Below are positions 7,086 to 17,629 of a DNA stretch of 64,000 nucleotides, one piece after another. The first letter of the stretch is position 1; the number at the start of each line of letters is the position of its first letter. This stretch comes from DATKUA01 sp965602675 (GTDB lineage Bacteria > Acidobacteriota > DATKUA01): NCBI GenBank assembly GCA_965602675.1, contig CBFCZO010000004.1:1-64000 (forward strand). Direction: 5' to 3'. Made by a program: the position numbers and the translations under genes. The notes beneath the pieces are model-generated. The model searched no databases, was not told the origin of the DNA, and worked only from the letters and a program-made list of their open reading frames with translations.

Positions 7086-8807
7086 ATGAGTACGCAAATC
7101 GGTGACCTTCTAGTTAAGAAGAACCTGATTACTAACGAGCAGTTACGTGAGGCCGAAAAGAAGTCTCGCGAGAACGGCGAGACTGTAACCTACAACATCA
7201 TCTCCCTCGGCTTTGTGGACGAGCAGCACTATGTCTCCATGCTCAGCAAGCACTACGGCATCCCCAGCGTCGACCTCGAAAACATCGAAATCGATGTCTC
7301 CATCCTCTCGCTGCTCCAACCCGAATTCTGCATTAAAAATTCCCTCATCCCAATCCGCCGCAACGGCGCCGTGCTCGTCATCGCCATCGCCGACCCGGCC
7401 AATCTCTTCGCCATCGACACGATCCGCTTCATGACCAGCTACAACGTCGAGACGATGATCGCCGGGGAAATGGCGATACGCGAGGCGATCGAGCGCTACT
7501 ACGGCGAGCCCGCCCGCAAGGACCACCTCAGCTCGGTGCTGGAGTCTCTCGAGGTGCCCGACGAGGCGATTACGGTCGCCGAGGAGGAAGACGAGCTCGA
7601 TGTCGCCGATCTGGAGCGCAGCGGCCAGGATGCCCCGGTGGTCAAGCTGGTCAACGTGGTCCTCCACGAGGCGGTTCAGCGACGCGCGAGCGACATCCAC
7701 ATCGAACCCTACGAAAAGAACTATAGGGTCCGATACCGCATCGACGGCATCCTCTACGAGATTATGCGCCCGCCCCTGAGGCTGAAAGACGCCGTCGCCA
7801 GCCGTATCAAGATCCTCTCACAGCTCGACATCAGCGAGAAAAGGCTGCCGCAGGACGGCCGCATTCTGCTCAAAATGCGCACACCCGCCGGGCTGAAGGA
7901 CCTCGATCTGCGCGTCAGCGTGCTGCCGACCCTCTACGGCGAAAAGATCGTCATGCGCATCCTCGACAAAGAAAACCTCATGCTCGACATGACCAAGCTC
8001 GGAATGGAGCAGTACAGCCTCGATATCCTCCTGCGCGATATCGTCAAACCATACGGCATGATCCTCGTCACGGGCCCCACGGGCAGCGGCAAGACCAACA
8101 CCCTCTACTCAGCGCTCAGCAGGCTCAACAACGACGACGTCAACATACTGACTGCCGAAGACCCCGTCGAGTTCAACCTCACCGGCATCAACCAGGTGCA
8201 GGTCAAGGAAAAGATCGGCCTGACATTCGCATCGTCCCTGCGCTCCTTCCTGCGCCAGGACCCCAACATCATCATGGTCGGTGAGATCCGCGACTTCGAG
8301 ACCGCCGAGATAGCGATCAAGGCGGCACTCACCGGACACCTCGTGCTCAGCACTCTCCACACCAACGACGCGCCCAGCACGATCAGCAGGCTGATGAACA
8401 TGGGAATCGAGCCTTTCCTCGTGGCCACATCGGTCCTCAGCATCCTGGCCCAGCGCCTGGTGCGCCGCATCTGTACCGACTGCAAGGAAGAAATGGAAAT
8501 GCCGCCGAAGGCCCTGGTCGATATCGGTTTCACCGAGGAAGAATCCGAGACAGTCAAAGCATATAAGGGCCGCGGCGAGGACTGCAAAAACTGCGGCGGC
8601 ACCGGCTATAAGGGAAGGGTAGGTCTGTTCGAGCTGATGGAGGTCACCCAGACCATCCGCGACCTGATCCTCTCAGGAGGCACCGCGGAAGACCTACGCA
8701 GGCAGGCAAAAGCCGACGGCATGATCACTCTGCGCCAAAGCGGCCTGGAGAAAATTCGGGCGGGGATCACCACGATCGAGGAGGTCCTGCGAGAGACCAT
8801 GAAATGA
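7086..8807 (+). CDS. pilB: Type IV pilus extension ATPase PilB
   Basis: The hexameric cytoplasmic ATPase that powers pilus assembly at the inner membrane. A GspE N-terminal domain occupies about residues 1-150; the motor domain follows with Walker A G-P-T-G-S-G-K-T (about 328-335), Walker B with I-M-V-G-E-I-R-D (about 393-400) and an aspartate box. The tetracysteine zinc site of PilB/GspE is present (C-T-D-C near 462 and C-K-N-C near 499). The 573-residue length is typical. The ATG at 7086 has GGAG about 12 bases upstream; a TTG at 7068 is less likely. First of five pil genes in order. Confidence 0.96.
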   Translation: MSTQIGDLLVKKNLITNEQLREAEKKSRENGETVTYNIISLGFVDEQHYVSMLSKHYGIPSVDLENIEIDVSILSLLQPEFCIKNSLIPIRRNGAVLVIAIADPANLFAIDTIRFMTSYNVETMIAGEMAIREAIERYYGEPARKDHLSSVLESLEVPDEAITVAEEEDELDVADLERSGQDAPVVKLVNVVLHEAVQRRASDIHIEPYEKNYRVRYRIDGILYEIMRPPLRLKDAVASRIKILSQLDISEKRLPQDGRILLKMRTPAGLKDLDLRVSVLPTLYGEKIVMRILDKENLMLDMTKLGMEQYSLDILLRDIVKPYGMILVTGPTGSGKTNTLYSALSRLNNDDVNILTAEDPVEFNLTGINQVQVKEKIGLTFASSLRSFLRQDPNIIMVGEIRDFETAEIAIKAALTGHLVLSTLHTNDAPSTISRLMNMGIEPFLVATSVLSILAQRLVRRICTDCKEEMEMPPKALVDIGFTEEESETVKAYKGRGEDCKNCGGTGYKGRVGLFELMEVTQTIRDLILSGGTAEDLRRQAKADGMITLRQSGLEKIRAGITTIEEVLRETMK

Positions 8808-8862
8808 CGTCTCGTCACGCCCCGCCGCGTTAAACGGAGCAAAACCGGAAGGAGCCGAATAG

Positions 8863-9999
8863 ATGAGCACGGAGATGTCGCTGCACTCGCTGCTCAAGAC
8901 AATGATCGAGCAGAGGGCAAGCGACCTGCATATCACCACTGGCAGTCCACCGCAGATTCGCATCGACGGGCGCTTGGTTCCAATCAACACGCCCGCGCTG
9001 AAACCGACGGACACTAAACACATCGCCTACTCGGTCCTCACCGAAGCTCAGAAGCACCGCTTGGAGGAAGGCCTCCAGATCGACTTCAGCTTCGGAATCA
9101 AGGGGCTCGCCCGTTTCCGCGCAAACGTATATACGCAGCGAGGTTCGATCGCAGCGGCGTACAGGTTGATTCCATGGGAAATCATGGATTTCGGTAAGCT
9201 CGGAGTGCCGCAGGTCGTCTCGAACCTCTGCGACAGGCCGCGCGGCCTGGTGCTCGTCACCGGCCCCACCGGCAGCGGAAAAAGCACGACTCTCGCGGCG
9301 ATGATCGACAAAATCAACCGCGAAAAGCCGTTCCATATACTCACGATCGAGGACCCGATCGAATACATCCACTCCCACAAGCGCTGCCTCGTCAACCAGC
9401 GCGAGCTGCACGCCGACACCCACTCCTTTGCCGATTCCCTCCGTGCCGTCCTGCGCCAGGATCCCGACGTGGTGCTCGTGGGCGAGATGCGCGACCTCGA
9501 GACGATGGAGGCCGCCCTGACCATCGCCGAAACCGGCCACCTCACCTTCGCCACCCTACACACCAACTCCGCCGCACAGTCGATCAACCGCATGGTCGAT
9601 GCCTTCCCGGCGCATCAGCAGAGCCAGGTTCGCGCCCAGCTCAGCTTTGTGCTCGAAGGAATCCTCTGCCAGTCCCTGCTCCCGCGACAGGGCGGCTCCG
9701 GCCGCGTGCTGGCGATGGAAATACTTATCCCTAACTCAGCGATAAGAAATCTCATCCGCGAAGACAAGATCCACCAGATCTATGCGATGATGCAAACCGG
9801 CCAGTCGAAACACGGCATGCAGACCTACAACCAGAGCCTGGCCACCCTCTATCTGAAAAAGAAAATAAGCCTGCAGACCGCAATGGCGGCCAGTTCCAAC
9901 CCGGACGAGCTGGAACAGCTCATCAGCCGTGGTTCCGGAGTCCTCGAGGAGGCCGGTGGAACCAGACCGGTGGGCGCGGCCAGGGGTCAGGGAGGATAA
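8863..9999 (+). CDS. pilT: Type IV pilus retraction ATPase PilT
   Basis: The ATPase that depolymerises pili and drives twitching motility. Residues 1-100 form the PAS-like N-terminal domain (Q-R-A-S-D-L-H-I-T), followed by Walker A G-P-T-G-S-G-K-S-T (about 134-142), Walker B V-L-V-G-E-M-R-D (about 204-211) and the PilT-specific A-I-R-N-L-I-R-E helix (about 293-300), which is needed for retraction in characterised PilT proteins. The 378-residue length is slightly above the norm, with a Gly/Arg-rich tail. The ATG follows GGAAGGAG closely. Between pilB and pilC, as in many pil operons. Confidence 0.97.
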   Translation: MSTEMSLHSLLKTMIEQRASDLHITTGSPPQIRIDGRLVPINTPALKPTDTKHIAYSVLTEAQKHRLEEGLQIDFSFGIKGLARFRANVYTQRGSIAAAYRLIPWEIMDFGKLGVPQVVSNLCDRPRGLVLVTGPTGSGKSTTLAAMIDKINREKPFHILTIEDPIEYIHSHKRCLVNQRELHADTHSFADSLRAVLRQDPDVVLVGEMRDLETMEAALTIAETGHLTFATLHTNSAAQSINRMVDAFPAHQQSQVRAQLSFVLEGILCQSLLPRQGGSGRVLAMEILIPNSAIRNLIREDKIHQIYAMMQTGQSKHGMQTYNQSLATLYLKKKISLQTAMAASSNPDELEQLISRGSGVLEEAGGTRPVGAARGQGG

Positions 10000-10008
10000 A
10001 GACAAGCC

Positions 10009-11211
10009 ATGCCGACCTATACCTACGTGGGACGCAGCAGAGGCGGTAAGCTGCACCGGGGCGAGCTGCTGGCTGCCAGCAAGAACGAAGCGATCGCCGC
10101 GCTGCGCAAGCAGCAGATTCTGGTGACCGTTGTCAAAGAAAAGGGCAAGGGAGAAGGCCGCCTCTTCGGCCGCGGAAAGGTCAAGCAGAAAGACATTGCC
10201 GTCGTCACTCGGCAGCTCAGCTTCATGATCGACGCCGGCCTGCCGCTCAACCAGGCCCTGGAGATCATCGGCACACAGGTCGAAAACAAAGCCCTGCAGA
10301 AGACGATGTTCGAGGTCCGCCAGGCGATCGAGGGAGGCTCGAGCTTCTCCGATGCCCTCGCAGAACACCCCCACGTCTTCAACGAGCTCTACACCAACAT
10401 GGTGGCGGCGGGGGAGGCAGGCGGCATCCTCGACACGATTCTCGAACGCCTCTCCATCTACATCGAAAAAGCCGTCAAGCTCAAGCGCGCCGTCAAGAGC
10501 GCGATGATCTACCCCATCAGCGTCATGGCCATCGCCATCGGAGTGGTGATCGTCATCCTCTGGCAGGTCATCCCGACATTCGCAAAGCTCTTCACAGGCC
10601 TCGGAAAGGCTTTGCCCATGCCGACGCAGATCACCATCGACCTCTCCAACTTCGTCGGCAATTACATCCTCTTCATCTTCGGCGGCATCGTCGCCCTCGT
10701 CATCGCCCTCAGATGGTACCACTCCACACCGGGCGGCAAGCTGGCAATCGACAGCCTCATGCTGCGATTGCCCGTGATCGGCATCGTCCTGCGAAAGATC
10801 GCTATCGCGCGCTTCTGCCGCACGCTCGGAACCTTGATCAGCAGCGGTGTGCCGATCCTCGACAGCCTCGACATCACGGCCAAGACCGCGGGCAACAGGG
10901 TGATCGAGAACGCCGTGATGGAAGCCCGCAACAGCGTCGAGGCAGGAAAAACCCTCAGCGAGCCGCTGCGCGACTCCGAGGTCTTCACCCCGATGGTCGT
11001 GCAAATGGTCAACGTCGGCGAGCAGACCGGCGAGCTCGACGCGATGGTCAACAAGGTGGCTGAATTCTACGAGGAAGAAGTCGACGCGGCGGTGCAGGAC
11101 CTGCTCTCGCTGCTGGAGCCGCTGATCATCATCTTCCTGGGAGTTACTATCGGTTGGATCGTCGTCTCCATGTACATGCCCATCTTCGCGCTGCTCGGAG
11201 AGCTAACCTGA
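10009..11211 (+). CDS. pilC: Type IV pilus inner-membrane platform protein PilC
   Basis: The polytopic platform that couples PilB/PilT to pilin insertion or removal. It has two T2SSF domains (about residues 65-190 and 270-390) with membrane helices near 168-195, 217-240 and 370-398. The start P-T-Y-T-Y-V-G-R and the repeated T-R-Q-L / C-R-T-L-G-T-L-I-S-S-G-V-P-I motifs are typical. GGAGG lies 15 bases before the ATG, overlapping the end of pilT (9-bp gap). The 400-residue length is normal. Confidence 0.96.
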   Translation: MPTYTYVGRSRGGKLHRGELLAASKNEAIAALRKQQILVTVVKEKGKGEGRLFGRGKVKQKDIAVVTRQLSFMIDAGLPLNQALEIIGTQVENKALQKTMFEVRQAIEGGSSFSDALAEHPHVFNELYTNMVAAGEAGGILDTILERLSIYIEKAVKLKRAVKSAMIYPISVMAIAIGVVIVILWQVIPTFAKLFTGLGKALPMPTQITIDLSNFVGNYILFIFGGIVALVIALRWYHSTPGGKLAIDSLMLRLPVIGIVLRKIAIARFCRTLGTLISSGVPILDSLDITAKTAGNRVIENAVMEARNSVEAGKTLSEPLRDSEVFTPMVVQMVNVGEQTGELDAMVNKVAEFYEEEVDAAVQDLLSLLEPLIIIFLGVTIGWIVVSMYMPIFALLGELT

Positions 11212-11239
11212 GGCCCCCAGAGGACGAGGGGGACGAAAT

Positions 11240-12937
11240 ATGGCCTCAAACCACCCGGCGCCGGCGGGTGACGGCGGCGAGCCCGCCGAGGATGTGGCCG
11301 GCACGCTGAGGCTGATTCTTATCCTGCGCGTCGTGATCGTCACGGCGCTGCTCGGTTCCGCCCTCTATGTCCAGATCTTCTACGGCCTCACCAGCGACTC
11401 CCTCTACTTCATCATCGGGCTGACATATCTGCTGACCGTCTTCTATGCCGTCCTCGCCATACCATTCCGCTCAAACAGGATCTTCGCCCTCAGCCAATTG
11501 CTCCTGGACGTGGCGCTGGTCTCCTTGCTCGTACTCGTCACAGGCGGCGTCGACAGCGCTTTCATCATTCTCTACTACCTGCTGGTCGTCAGCGGGGCGA
11601 TTGTGCTCGGTCGCATCAGCAGCTTCGCCATTGCCACCGTCTCGGTGGTGCTGCTGGCGGGCGTCGTGATGATATCCAACGGCGGCTTCATCGATCTACA
11701 CGTCCTGTATCCTTACGCGCGCCCGGCGATGAACACGCTGCTCTACACGCTCGCGCTGCACTCCTTCGCGCTCGAGCTGCTGGCCGCCCTCAGCGGCTAC
11801 CTCGCCGGCATGCTGCAGACCACCGCAGCGCGCCTGCGCCTGCGCACGGCCGACCTCGCCCGTCTGCGAGTACTCAACGAAAGCATCGTCCGCAGCAACC
11901 CAAGCGGAATCATTACAACCGACATGGACGGCCGGATCACCTTCGCCAATCCCGCCGCACTCGACCTGCTCAAGCGGCCGCTGGACACGATAAGCGGGCG
12001 GGACGTTCGCAATCTGCTGCTCTACAACCCCTACGCGCCCGCGCCGATCCTCAGCGACGAGGGCTGGCACAGGGAAATGCTGCTCCACTGCAGCGATGAA
12101 GAGAAAATCGATGTGGGTGTCAGCCGCACCCTGCTAATCGATTCCGAAGGCATGCTGGTCGGCAAGCTCTACACAATCGACGATCTCCGCGAGCTCAAGG
12201 CCTTGCAGGCGCGCCTGCGGCTGCAGGACAGGATGGCCGCAGCCGGCGAGCTGAGCGCGGCGATCGCCCACGAGATCCGCAACCCCCTCGGCTCCATCAG
12301 CGGCAGCGCGCAGATGATCCGCAAGGCTCCCGATCTCTCGGAGGATCAGCTCTACTTCATGGATATCATCATCCGCGAGAGCCAGCGGCTGAGCATGATT
12401 CTCAATGACTTCCTCGCCTTCACCCGCGCGCCGGTCTTCTCCCCGGTTGAAATCGACATCCTGAGGATAGCACGGGAGACGGTCGACCTGCTCGCCAACA
12501 GCACCGAGGTCACCCCTGACCACCGCATCGAACTGCAGAGCGGAGAGCTCGACAGGCTCGTGGCTCGAGTCGACGCCAACATGCTTCGCCAGCTAATCTA
12601 TAACCTGGCAAGCAACGGCGTGCGGGCGATGCCCGAAGGTGGTAAGCTGATCGTCACCCTGAGCCGCGACGGCGGCGATGCCGTCCTCAGGTTCGCCGAC
12701 GAGGGCCACGGCATCCAACCGGATCGCCTGCAGAAGCTCTTTCAACCCTTTGTCTCGGGATCCAAGGGCGGCATTGGGCTCGGAATGGGGATCGTCTATA
12801 GAATCGTCCAGGAACACGGCGGCAGCATAACTGTCAGAAGCAAGCCGAATGCCGGCACCAGCGTAACGGTAGCGCTCCCCGTCGGCGGCGGCGACTCTTC
12901 AGCTTTCAGCGTCCAGGTGGAAACAGCGGAGCCGTAA
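11240..12937 (+). CDS. pilS: Sensor histidine kinase PilS (membrane, PAS, HisKA, ATPase)
   Basis: A 565-residue kinase. About six membrane helices occupy residues 25-200, as in PilS, which in Pseudomonas senses pilin in the membrane. A PAS domain follows (about 212-320), then HisKA with the phospho-accepting histidine in A-I-A-H-E-I-R-N-P-L-G (His near 344), and an HATPase domain with N-box (about 450), G1 D-E-G-H-G-I and G2 G-I-G-L-G-M-G. The gene has a strong ribosome site (GAGGGGGACG) and its stop is one base from the pilR start, implying translational coupling. Its partner is PilR; the usual output is sigma54-dependent pilin expression. Confidence 0.93.
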   Translation: MASNHPAPAGDGGEPAEDVAGTLRLILILRVVIVTALLGSALYVQIFYGLTSDSLYFIIGLTYLLTVFYAVLAIPFRSNRIFALSQLLLDVALVSLLVLVTGGVDSAFIILYYLLVVSGAIVLGRISSFAIATVSVVLLAGVVMISNGGFIDLHVLYPYARPAMNTLLYTLALHSFALELLAALSGYLAGMLQTTAARLRLRTADLARLRVLNESIVRSNPSGIITTDMDGRITFANPAALDLLKRPLDTISGRDVRNLLLYNPYAPAPILSDEGWHREMLLHCSDEEKIDVGVSRTLLIDSEGMLVGKLYTIDDLRELKALQARLRLQDRMAAAGELSAAIAHEIRNPLGSISGSAQMIRKAPDLSEDQLYFMDIIIRESQRLSMILNDFLAFTRAPVFSPVEIDILRIARETVDLLANSTEVTPDHRIELQSGELDRLVARVDANMLRQLIYNLASNGVRAMPEGGKLIVTLSRDGGDAVLRFADEGHGIQPDRLQKLFQPFVSGSKGGIGLGMGIVYRIVQEHGGSITVRSKPNAGTSVTVALPVGGGDSSAFSVQVETAEP

Positions 12938-12938
12938 G

Positions 12939-14306
<1,368 letters not shown>

Positions 14307-14342
14307 TCCCGCGGCATCCGATACGGCCGAGGTCCCCGCAAA

Positions 14343-14369
14343 GAAAAAGGGCGGCTTGCTCTGCCGCCC
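14343..14369 (-). terminator. Rho-independent terminator of the antiporter gene
   Basis: On the minus strand: GGGCGGC, 7-base loop, GCCGCCC (perfect 7-bp GC stem, 14369-14349), followed by TTTTTCTT. It lies 26 bp after the stop codon of the antiporter gene and 40 bp after the convergent pilR stop, so it may also slow pilR transcripts. Confidence 0.85.
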
Positions 14370-14394
14370 CGGATAACTACTCTGTATTGAACTA

Positions 14395-16587
14395 TCAGGC
14401 TTCCTGTGGCTCCGGTCCTACCACCGACATCAGCTTGTTGCGGTAGTCCATCATGTCGTCGGCTATCTTGCGAAGAACGCTGCGGATCTCTTCATGATTA
14501 TCTTCGGGAGCATCGATCGAGATCATGAAATCCTCGTCCAGGATCCTGATTACCACCGGCCTGTTGTTCTTCTGCACCTCGTAGATACCGCCGGCGGCAT
14601 CACTCAACACCTTTTTGTAACCCACCTCTCCCAGCTCATCCAGGAGAACGTCGCGGATAAGACCCCGGTGGGTACGGGAACTCGTGTTGAAAACGAGGAA
14701 CGGCTCGAGAGCCTCGGGAAGAACTGCTCCTTCCTTAACCTCGGCATGTGTCCCCGGACCGCCTTTCTTGAAAGCCGGCACAAGCGCCGGAGGAGCCATC
14801 AGGGTGGTAACCAGCGTCAGCAGGATCGCAACGCCGAACATGTCGGTGGCGATCACGCCGCCGGCGATGCCGACTCCCGCGATGATCAGCGCAACCTCGC
14901 CGCGCGGAAGCATCCCGAGGCCGACGCGGAGGGCTCCGCGAAAATTAAAACCGACAAACAACGCCGGAATGCCGCAACCGAAGACCTTGGAAATGATCGC
15001 GAAGAACGAAATCACCACGCCGTACGGCCACAGCAGCGGCATCATTTGGTTGAAATCGACCATCATCCCCATGACCACGAAGAACACAGGCACGATGAAG
15101 TTGTAAACGCTCTTGAGTTGCTCCTCGAGGAAATGGGAGATCTTGGTGTCGCTCATCGCCAGACCGATCGAGTAGGCGCCGATGATCATCGCCAGCCCGA
15201 AGAGCTCGGCGGTCGCCGCGCAGGCGAAGGCCAGCGCCAACCCCAGGCCGAAGGTCGCGCCCTTGGTTTTGAACCAGCGCAGGCCATTCTCGATCTGCTT
15301 GCTGACAAGGATGCCGATACCCGTCAGCCCGAGCCAGAAGAGCACAGCCTTCAGCGCTATCCCGATTATCGTGTTGACGTCCAGCGTTCCGCCGGCCATC
15401 TCGACTATGGCGATGGCATTGACGATCGCCAGCACCAGGATCCCGAGCACGTCGTCGATAACCGCGCCGGCCAGAATCGTCACGCCCTCCGACGTGTCGA
15501 GGCGGTTGATGTCGCTCAGCACCCGGGCCGTGATGCCCACCGATGTCGCCACCATCACCGCGCCCATGAACATCGCTGTCGGATCCCACATCGACTCGAT
15601 TCCCGGGATGAACCACCAGGTAGACAGTGCGCCGAGGAAGAAGGGAGTGACGACGCCGCCGATGGCGACCACTGTCGCCGGGCCGGCATAGCGCAGGAAC
15701 TGCCTCAGGTCCGTCTCCAACCCGGCCATGAACAGCAGCACGATCGCAGCCATCTGCGCCACGGCCCATAACTCGGGGCTCACTGCGAAGTCAGGCTGCA
15801 GCGGCGAGGCCTTGAGGATCGTCGACAGCTTCACCGTCTGGAAGAGCTGCCCAACGCCGGGGATGTTGATTAAACCGCCGAACGCGTAAGGGCTGATCAG
15901 AATGCCACCGATCAACTCGCCCAGCACCCCCGGCTGATGTAGGAAGCGCTCGAATATCTCCCCGCCCACTTTCGCCACCAGCAGGATTATCGCCAGCTGT
16001 AACATCAGCAACGTAATCGCGTGCAGCAGGTCGTGATGGCGGATAACCTCAGGCTCCTCCAGGGCGCGCAGGATCGTCGAGCCCTGCTCCGGCGTCGCCT
16101 TGACCCTGACGCCGTAGCCCACCTTCATCTCTCCATGGCCTTCACCGGCATGGCCCTCGCCATCTTCCGCGGCAGGCCTCTCGGGCAGCAAAACCGAGAG
16201 ATTGTTTATCGTGAAGCCGACAACGCCCTCCTCCGATCTCAGCAGCGAACCCACCGTGCCCGTGAGCTCGAGCTCATCGGAAGGCGCTCGTTCCACCGTC
16301 TTGATCGTGTGATGGCGGCCCACCTCGCCTTCGTCGAGGCTTACCAGCAACCAGGTGCCTGGATGCAGATTCTCCTTAGTCAGCCCCAACCACTGAGTCT
16401 TCTCGTTATACCTGTATGGCTGGTTCTGGAAGAAAATCTCCGCATCGTCGAACCGCTCGATCACGATCAGATGCTTGCCCTCAGACTCGGCCTCCGGAGA
16501 GATGCCGCCCACTGCGGGCATCATCACCACCACCGCTGCTAACACTGCGACGCAGATCATCAGGTAGCGGTACGGAATCTTTTTCAT
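14395..16587 (-). CDS. Cation/proton antiporter (CPA2/KefB-like) with extra N-terminal exported domain
   Basis: A 730-residue membrane protein. Residues about 195-615 form the 12-13 helix Na+/H+ exchanger core, with the family segments P-G-V-L-G-E-L-I-G-G (about 218-227) and A-V-I-D-D-V-L-G-I-L, which contains the paired aspartates of the ion site. Ahead of it is an unusual extension: a signal-like helix (6-26), a roughly 110-residue mostly beta domain and a His/Gly-rich stretch (G-H-A-G-E-G-H-G). A soluble domain of about 115 residues follows the core. Monocistronic, with its own promoter and terminator. Whether it carries Na+ or K+ cannot be told from sequence. Confidence 0.88.
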   Translation of the reverse strand: MKKIPYRYLMICVAVLAAVVVMMPAVGGISPEAESEGKHLIVIERFDDAEIFFQNQPYRYNEKTQWLGLTKENLHPGTWLLVSLDEGEVGRHHTIKTVERAPSDELELTGTVGSLLRSEEGVVGFTINNLSVLLPERPAAEDGEGHAGEGHGEMKVGYGVRVKATPEQGSTILRALEEPEVIRHHDLLHAITLLMLQLAIILLVAKVGGEIFERFLHQPGVLGELIGGILISPYAFGGLINIPGVGQLFQTVKLSTILKASPLQPDFAVSPELWAVAQMAAIVLLFMAGLETDLRQFLRYAGPATVVAIGGVVTPFFLGALSTWWFIPGIESMWDPTAMFMGAVMVATSVGITARVLSDINRLDTSEGVTILAGAVIDDVLGILVLAIVNAIAIVEMAGGTLDVNTIIGIALKAVLFWLGLTGIGILVSKQIENGLRWFKTKGATFGLGLALAFACAATAELFGLAMIIGAYSIGLAMSDTKISHFLEEQLKSVYNFIVPVFFVVMGMMVDFNQMMPLLWPYGVVISFFAIISKVFGCGIPALFVGFNFRGALRVGLGMLPRGEVALIIAGVGIAGGVIATDMFGVAILLTLVTTLMAPPALVPAFKKGGPGTHAEVKEGAVLPEALEPFLVFNTSSRTHRGLIRDVLLDELGEVGYKKVLSDAAGGIYEVQKNNRPVVIRILDEDFMISIDAPEDNHEEIRSVLRKIADDMMDYRNKLMSVVGPEPQEA

Positions 16588-16640
16588 AACTTACTCCTGT
16601 TTCATCTTTCGACAGAACAGCCTTAACTATATGAATAATA

Positions 16641-16669
16641 AGTGTATCCGCTAATCTTACGGGCTTCAA
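16641..16669 (-). promoter_or_regulatory. Promoter of the antiporter gene
   Basis: Minus strand TTGAAG (16669-16664), 17-base spacer, TACACT (16646-16641). About 55 bp before the ATG at 16587, which has ACAGGAGTAAG as ribosome site. It is back-to-back with the sirtuin promoter. Confidence 0.6.
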
Positions 16670-16692
16670 GATCGGTGGAATCGAAAGTGGAG

Positions 16693-16721
16693 TTTAAGGC
16701 TGGTTGAGGGTAAATTATACT
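16693..16721 (+). promoter_or_regulatory. Promoter of the sirtuin gene
   Basis: Plus strand TTTAAG (16693-16698), 17-base spacer, TATACT (16716-16721). The start site would fall only about 15-18 bases before the ATG, just leaving room for the AGGAGGGAG ribosome site (16730-16738). Confidence 0.5.
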
Positions 16722-16745
16722 AGCCAGGTAGGAGGGAGACAATCC

Positions 16746-17486
16746 ATGGCCGACGAAAAAATCCCACGGCACGTCGCCGACCGCTTCGCTACCGCAAAGC
16801 GCCTCGCCGTGCTCACGGGCGCGGGCGTAAGCGCCGAAAGCGGGGTCGAGACCTTTCGCGGCGAGGACGGAACCTGGAGCAAGGTCAACGTGGAGGACGT
16901 CGCCACGCCGCAGGCGTTCGAACGCGATCCAGCTAAGGTCTGGCAGTGGTACGACCTCCGGCGCGACAAGTTGAAGAGCATCGAGCCCAACCCGGCTCAC
17001 TACGCTCTCGCGGCGATGGAACAGCACTTCCCACACTTCGCGCTTATCACACAAAACATCGACGGACTGCACAAGCGCGCGGGATCGAAGAACATCATCG
17101 AGCTGCACGGCAACATCTGGGAGGTGAGGGACACGGTGACCGACGAGATAACTGTCCTTCGCGAGGCGCCGCTCAAAGAATTACCCCCCCGCAACGATAA
17201 GGGGCACACGCTGCGGCCCAACGTGGTGTGGTTCGGGGAGATGCTGCCCCCGGGCGTCATGGAAGCCGCCGCCCGCGAAGCCGAAAACTGCGAGGTCTTC
17301 CTCGTGGTCGGCACTTCGGCCGTGGTCCAGCCGGCAGCCTCCCTGCCGATCATCGCCAAGCGCTCCGGGGCCATGGTGCTCGAATTCACGCTGCACTGGA
17401 CGGAAATCAGCGATTTCGTCGATCACACCTTCCTCGGCAAGGCCGGCGAGACGCTGCCACCGCTACTCGACCTGATCAGCAAGTAA
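16746..17486 (+). CDS. Sirtuin-type NAD-dependent protein deacylase, zinc site lost
   Basis: A 246-residue Sir2 enzyme that removes acyl groups from lysines using NAD. Seen: G-A-G-V-S-A-E-S-G nucleotide motif, T-F-R-G, catalytic segment T-Q-N-I-D-G-L-H and E-L-H-G-N, then R-P-N-V-V-W-F-G-E and G-T-S. W-Y-D-L-R-R near residue 65 supplies the Tyr-x-x-Arg pair that in SIRT5/CobB-type sirtuins binds acidic acyl groups, so desuccinylase activity is possible. The four zinc-ribbon cysteines are absent: the protein has a single Cys, outside that region. The start at 16746 is fixed by AGGAGGGAG; an upstream in-frame start lacks one. Confidence 0.9.
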   Translation: MADEKIPRHVADRFATAKRLAVLTGAGVSAESGVETFRGEDGTWSKVNVEDVATPQAFERDPAKVWQWYDLRRDKLKSIEPNPAHYALAAMEQHFPHFALITQNIDGLHKRAGSKNIIELHGNIWEVRDTVTDEITVLREAPLKELPPRNDKGHTLRPNVVWFGEMLPPGVMEAAAREAENCEVFLVVGTSAVVQPAASLPIIAKRSGAMVLEFTLHWTEISDFVDHTFLGKAGETLPPLLDLISK

Positions 17487-17567
17487 GCGGCCGCGCTTCG
17501 CTTGTCCTGCGAAATCCGGCAAATATCCCGCGAGTCTCGACGTAGCTGATTTATTTAAATCATATCA

Positions 17568-17596
17568 TTGCCATTAACCACAACTACTGGTATCTT
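17568..17596 (+). promoter_or_regulatory. Candidate promoter of carAB
   Basis: TTGCCA (17568-17573), 17-base spacer, TATCTT (17591-17596), about 30 bases before the preferred carA start. No pyrimidine attenuator or PyrR-like hairpin is evident in the short leader. Confidence 0.45.
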
Positions 17597-17629
17597 TCTT
17601 GGAATTTTATACAAGAGTTGGGGATTCGC

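Noticed and set aside
9736..11004. 422-codon minus-strand frame over pilC
   Set aside because: Acidic low-complexity shadow of the real pilC frame.
14494..15771. 425-codon frame opposite the antiporter
   Set aside because: His/Asp/Arg-rich translation typical of an antisense shadow of a membrane protein.
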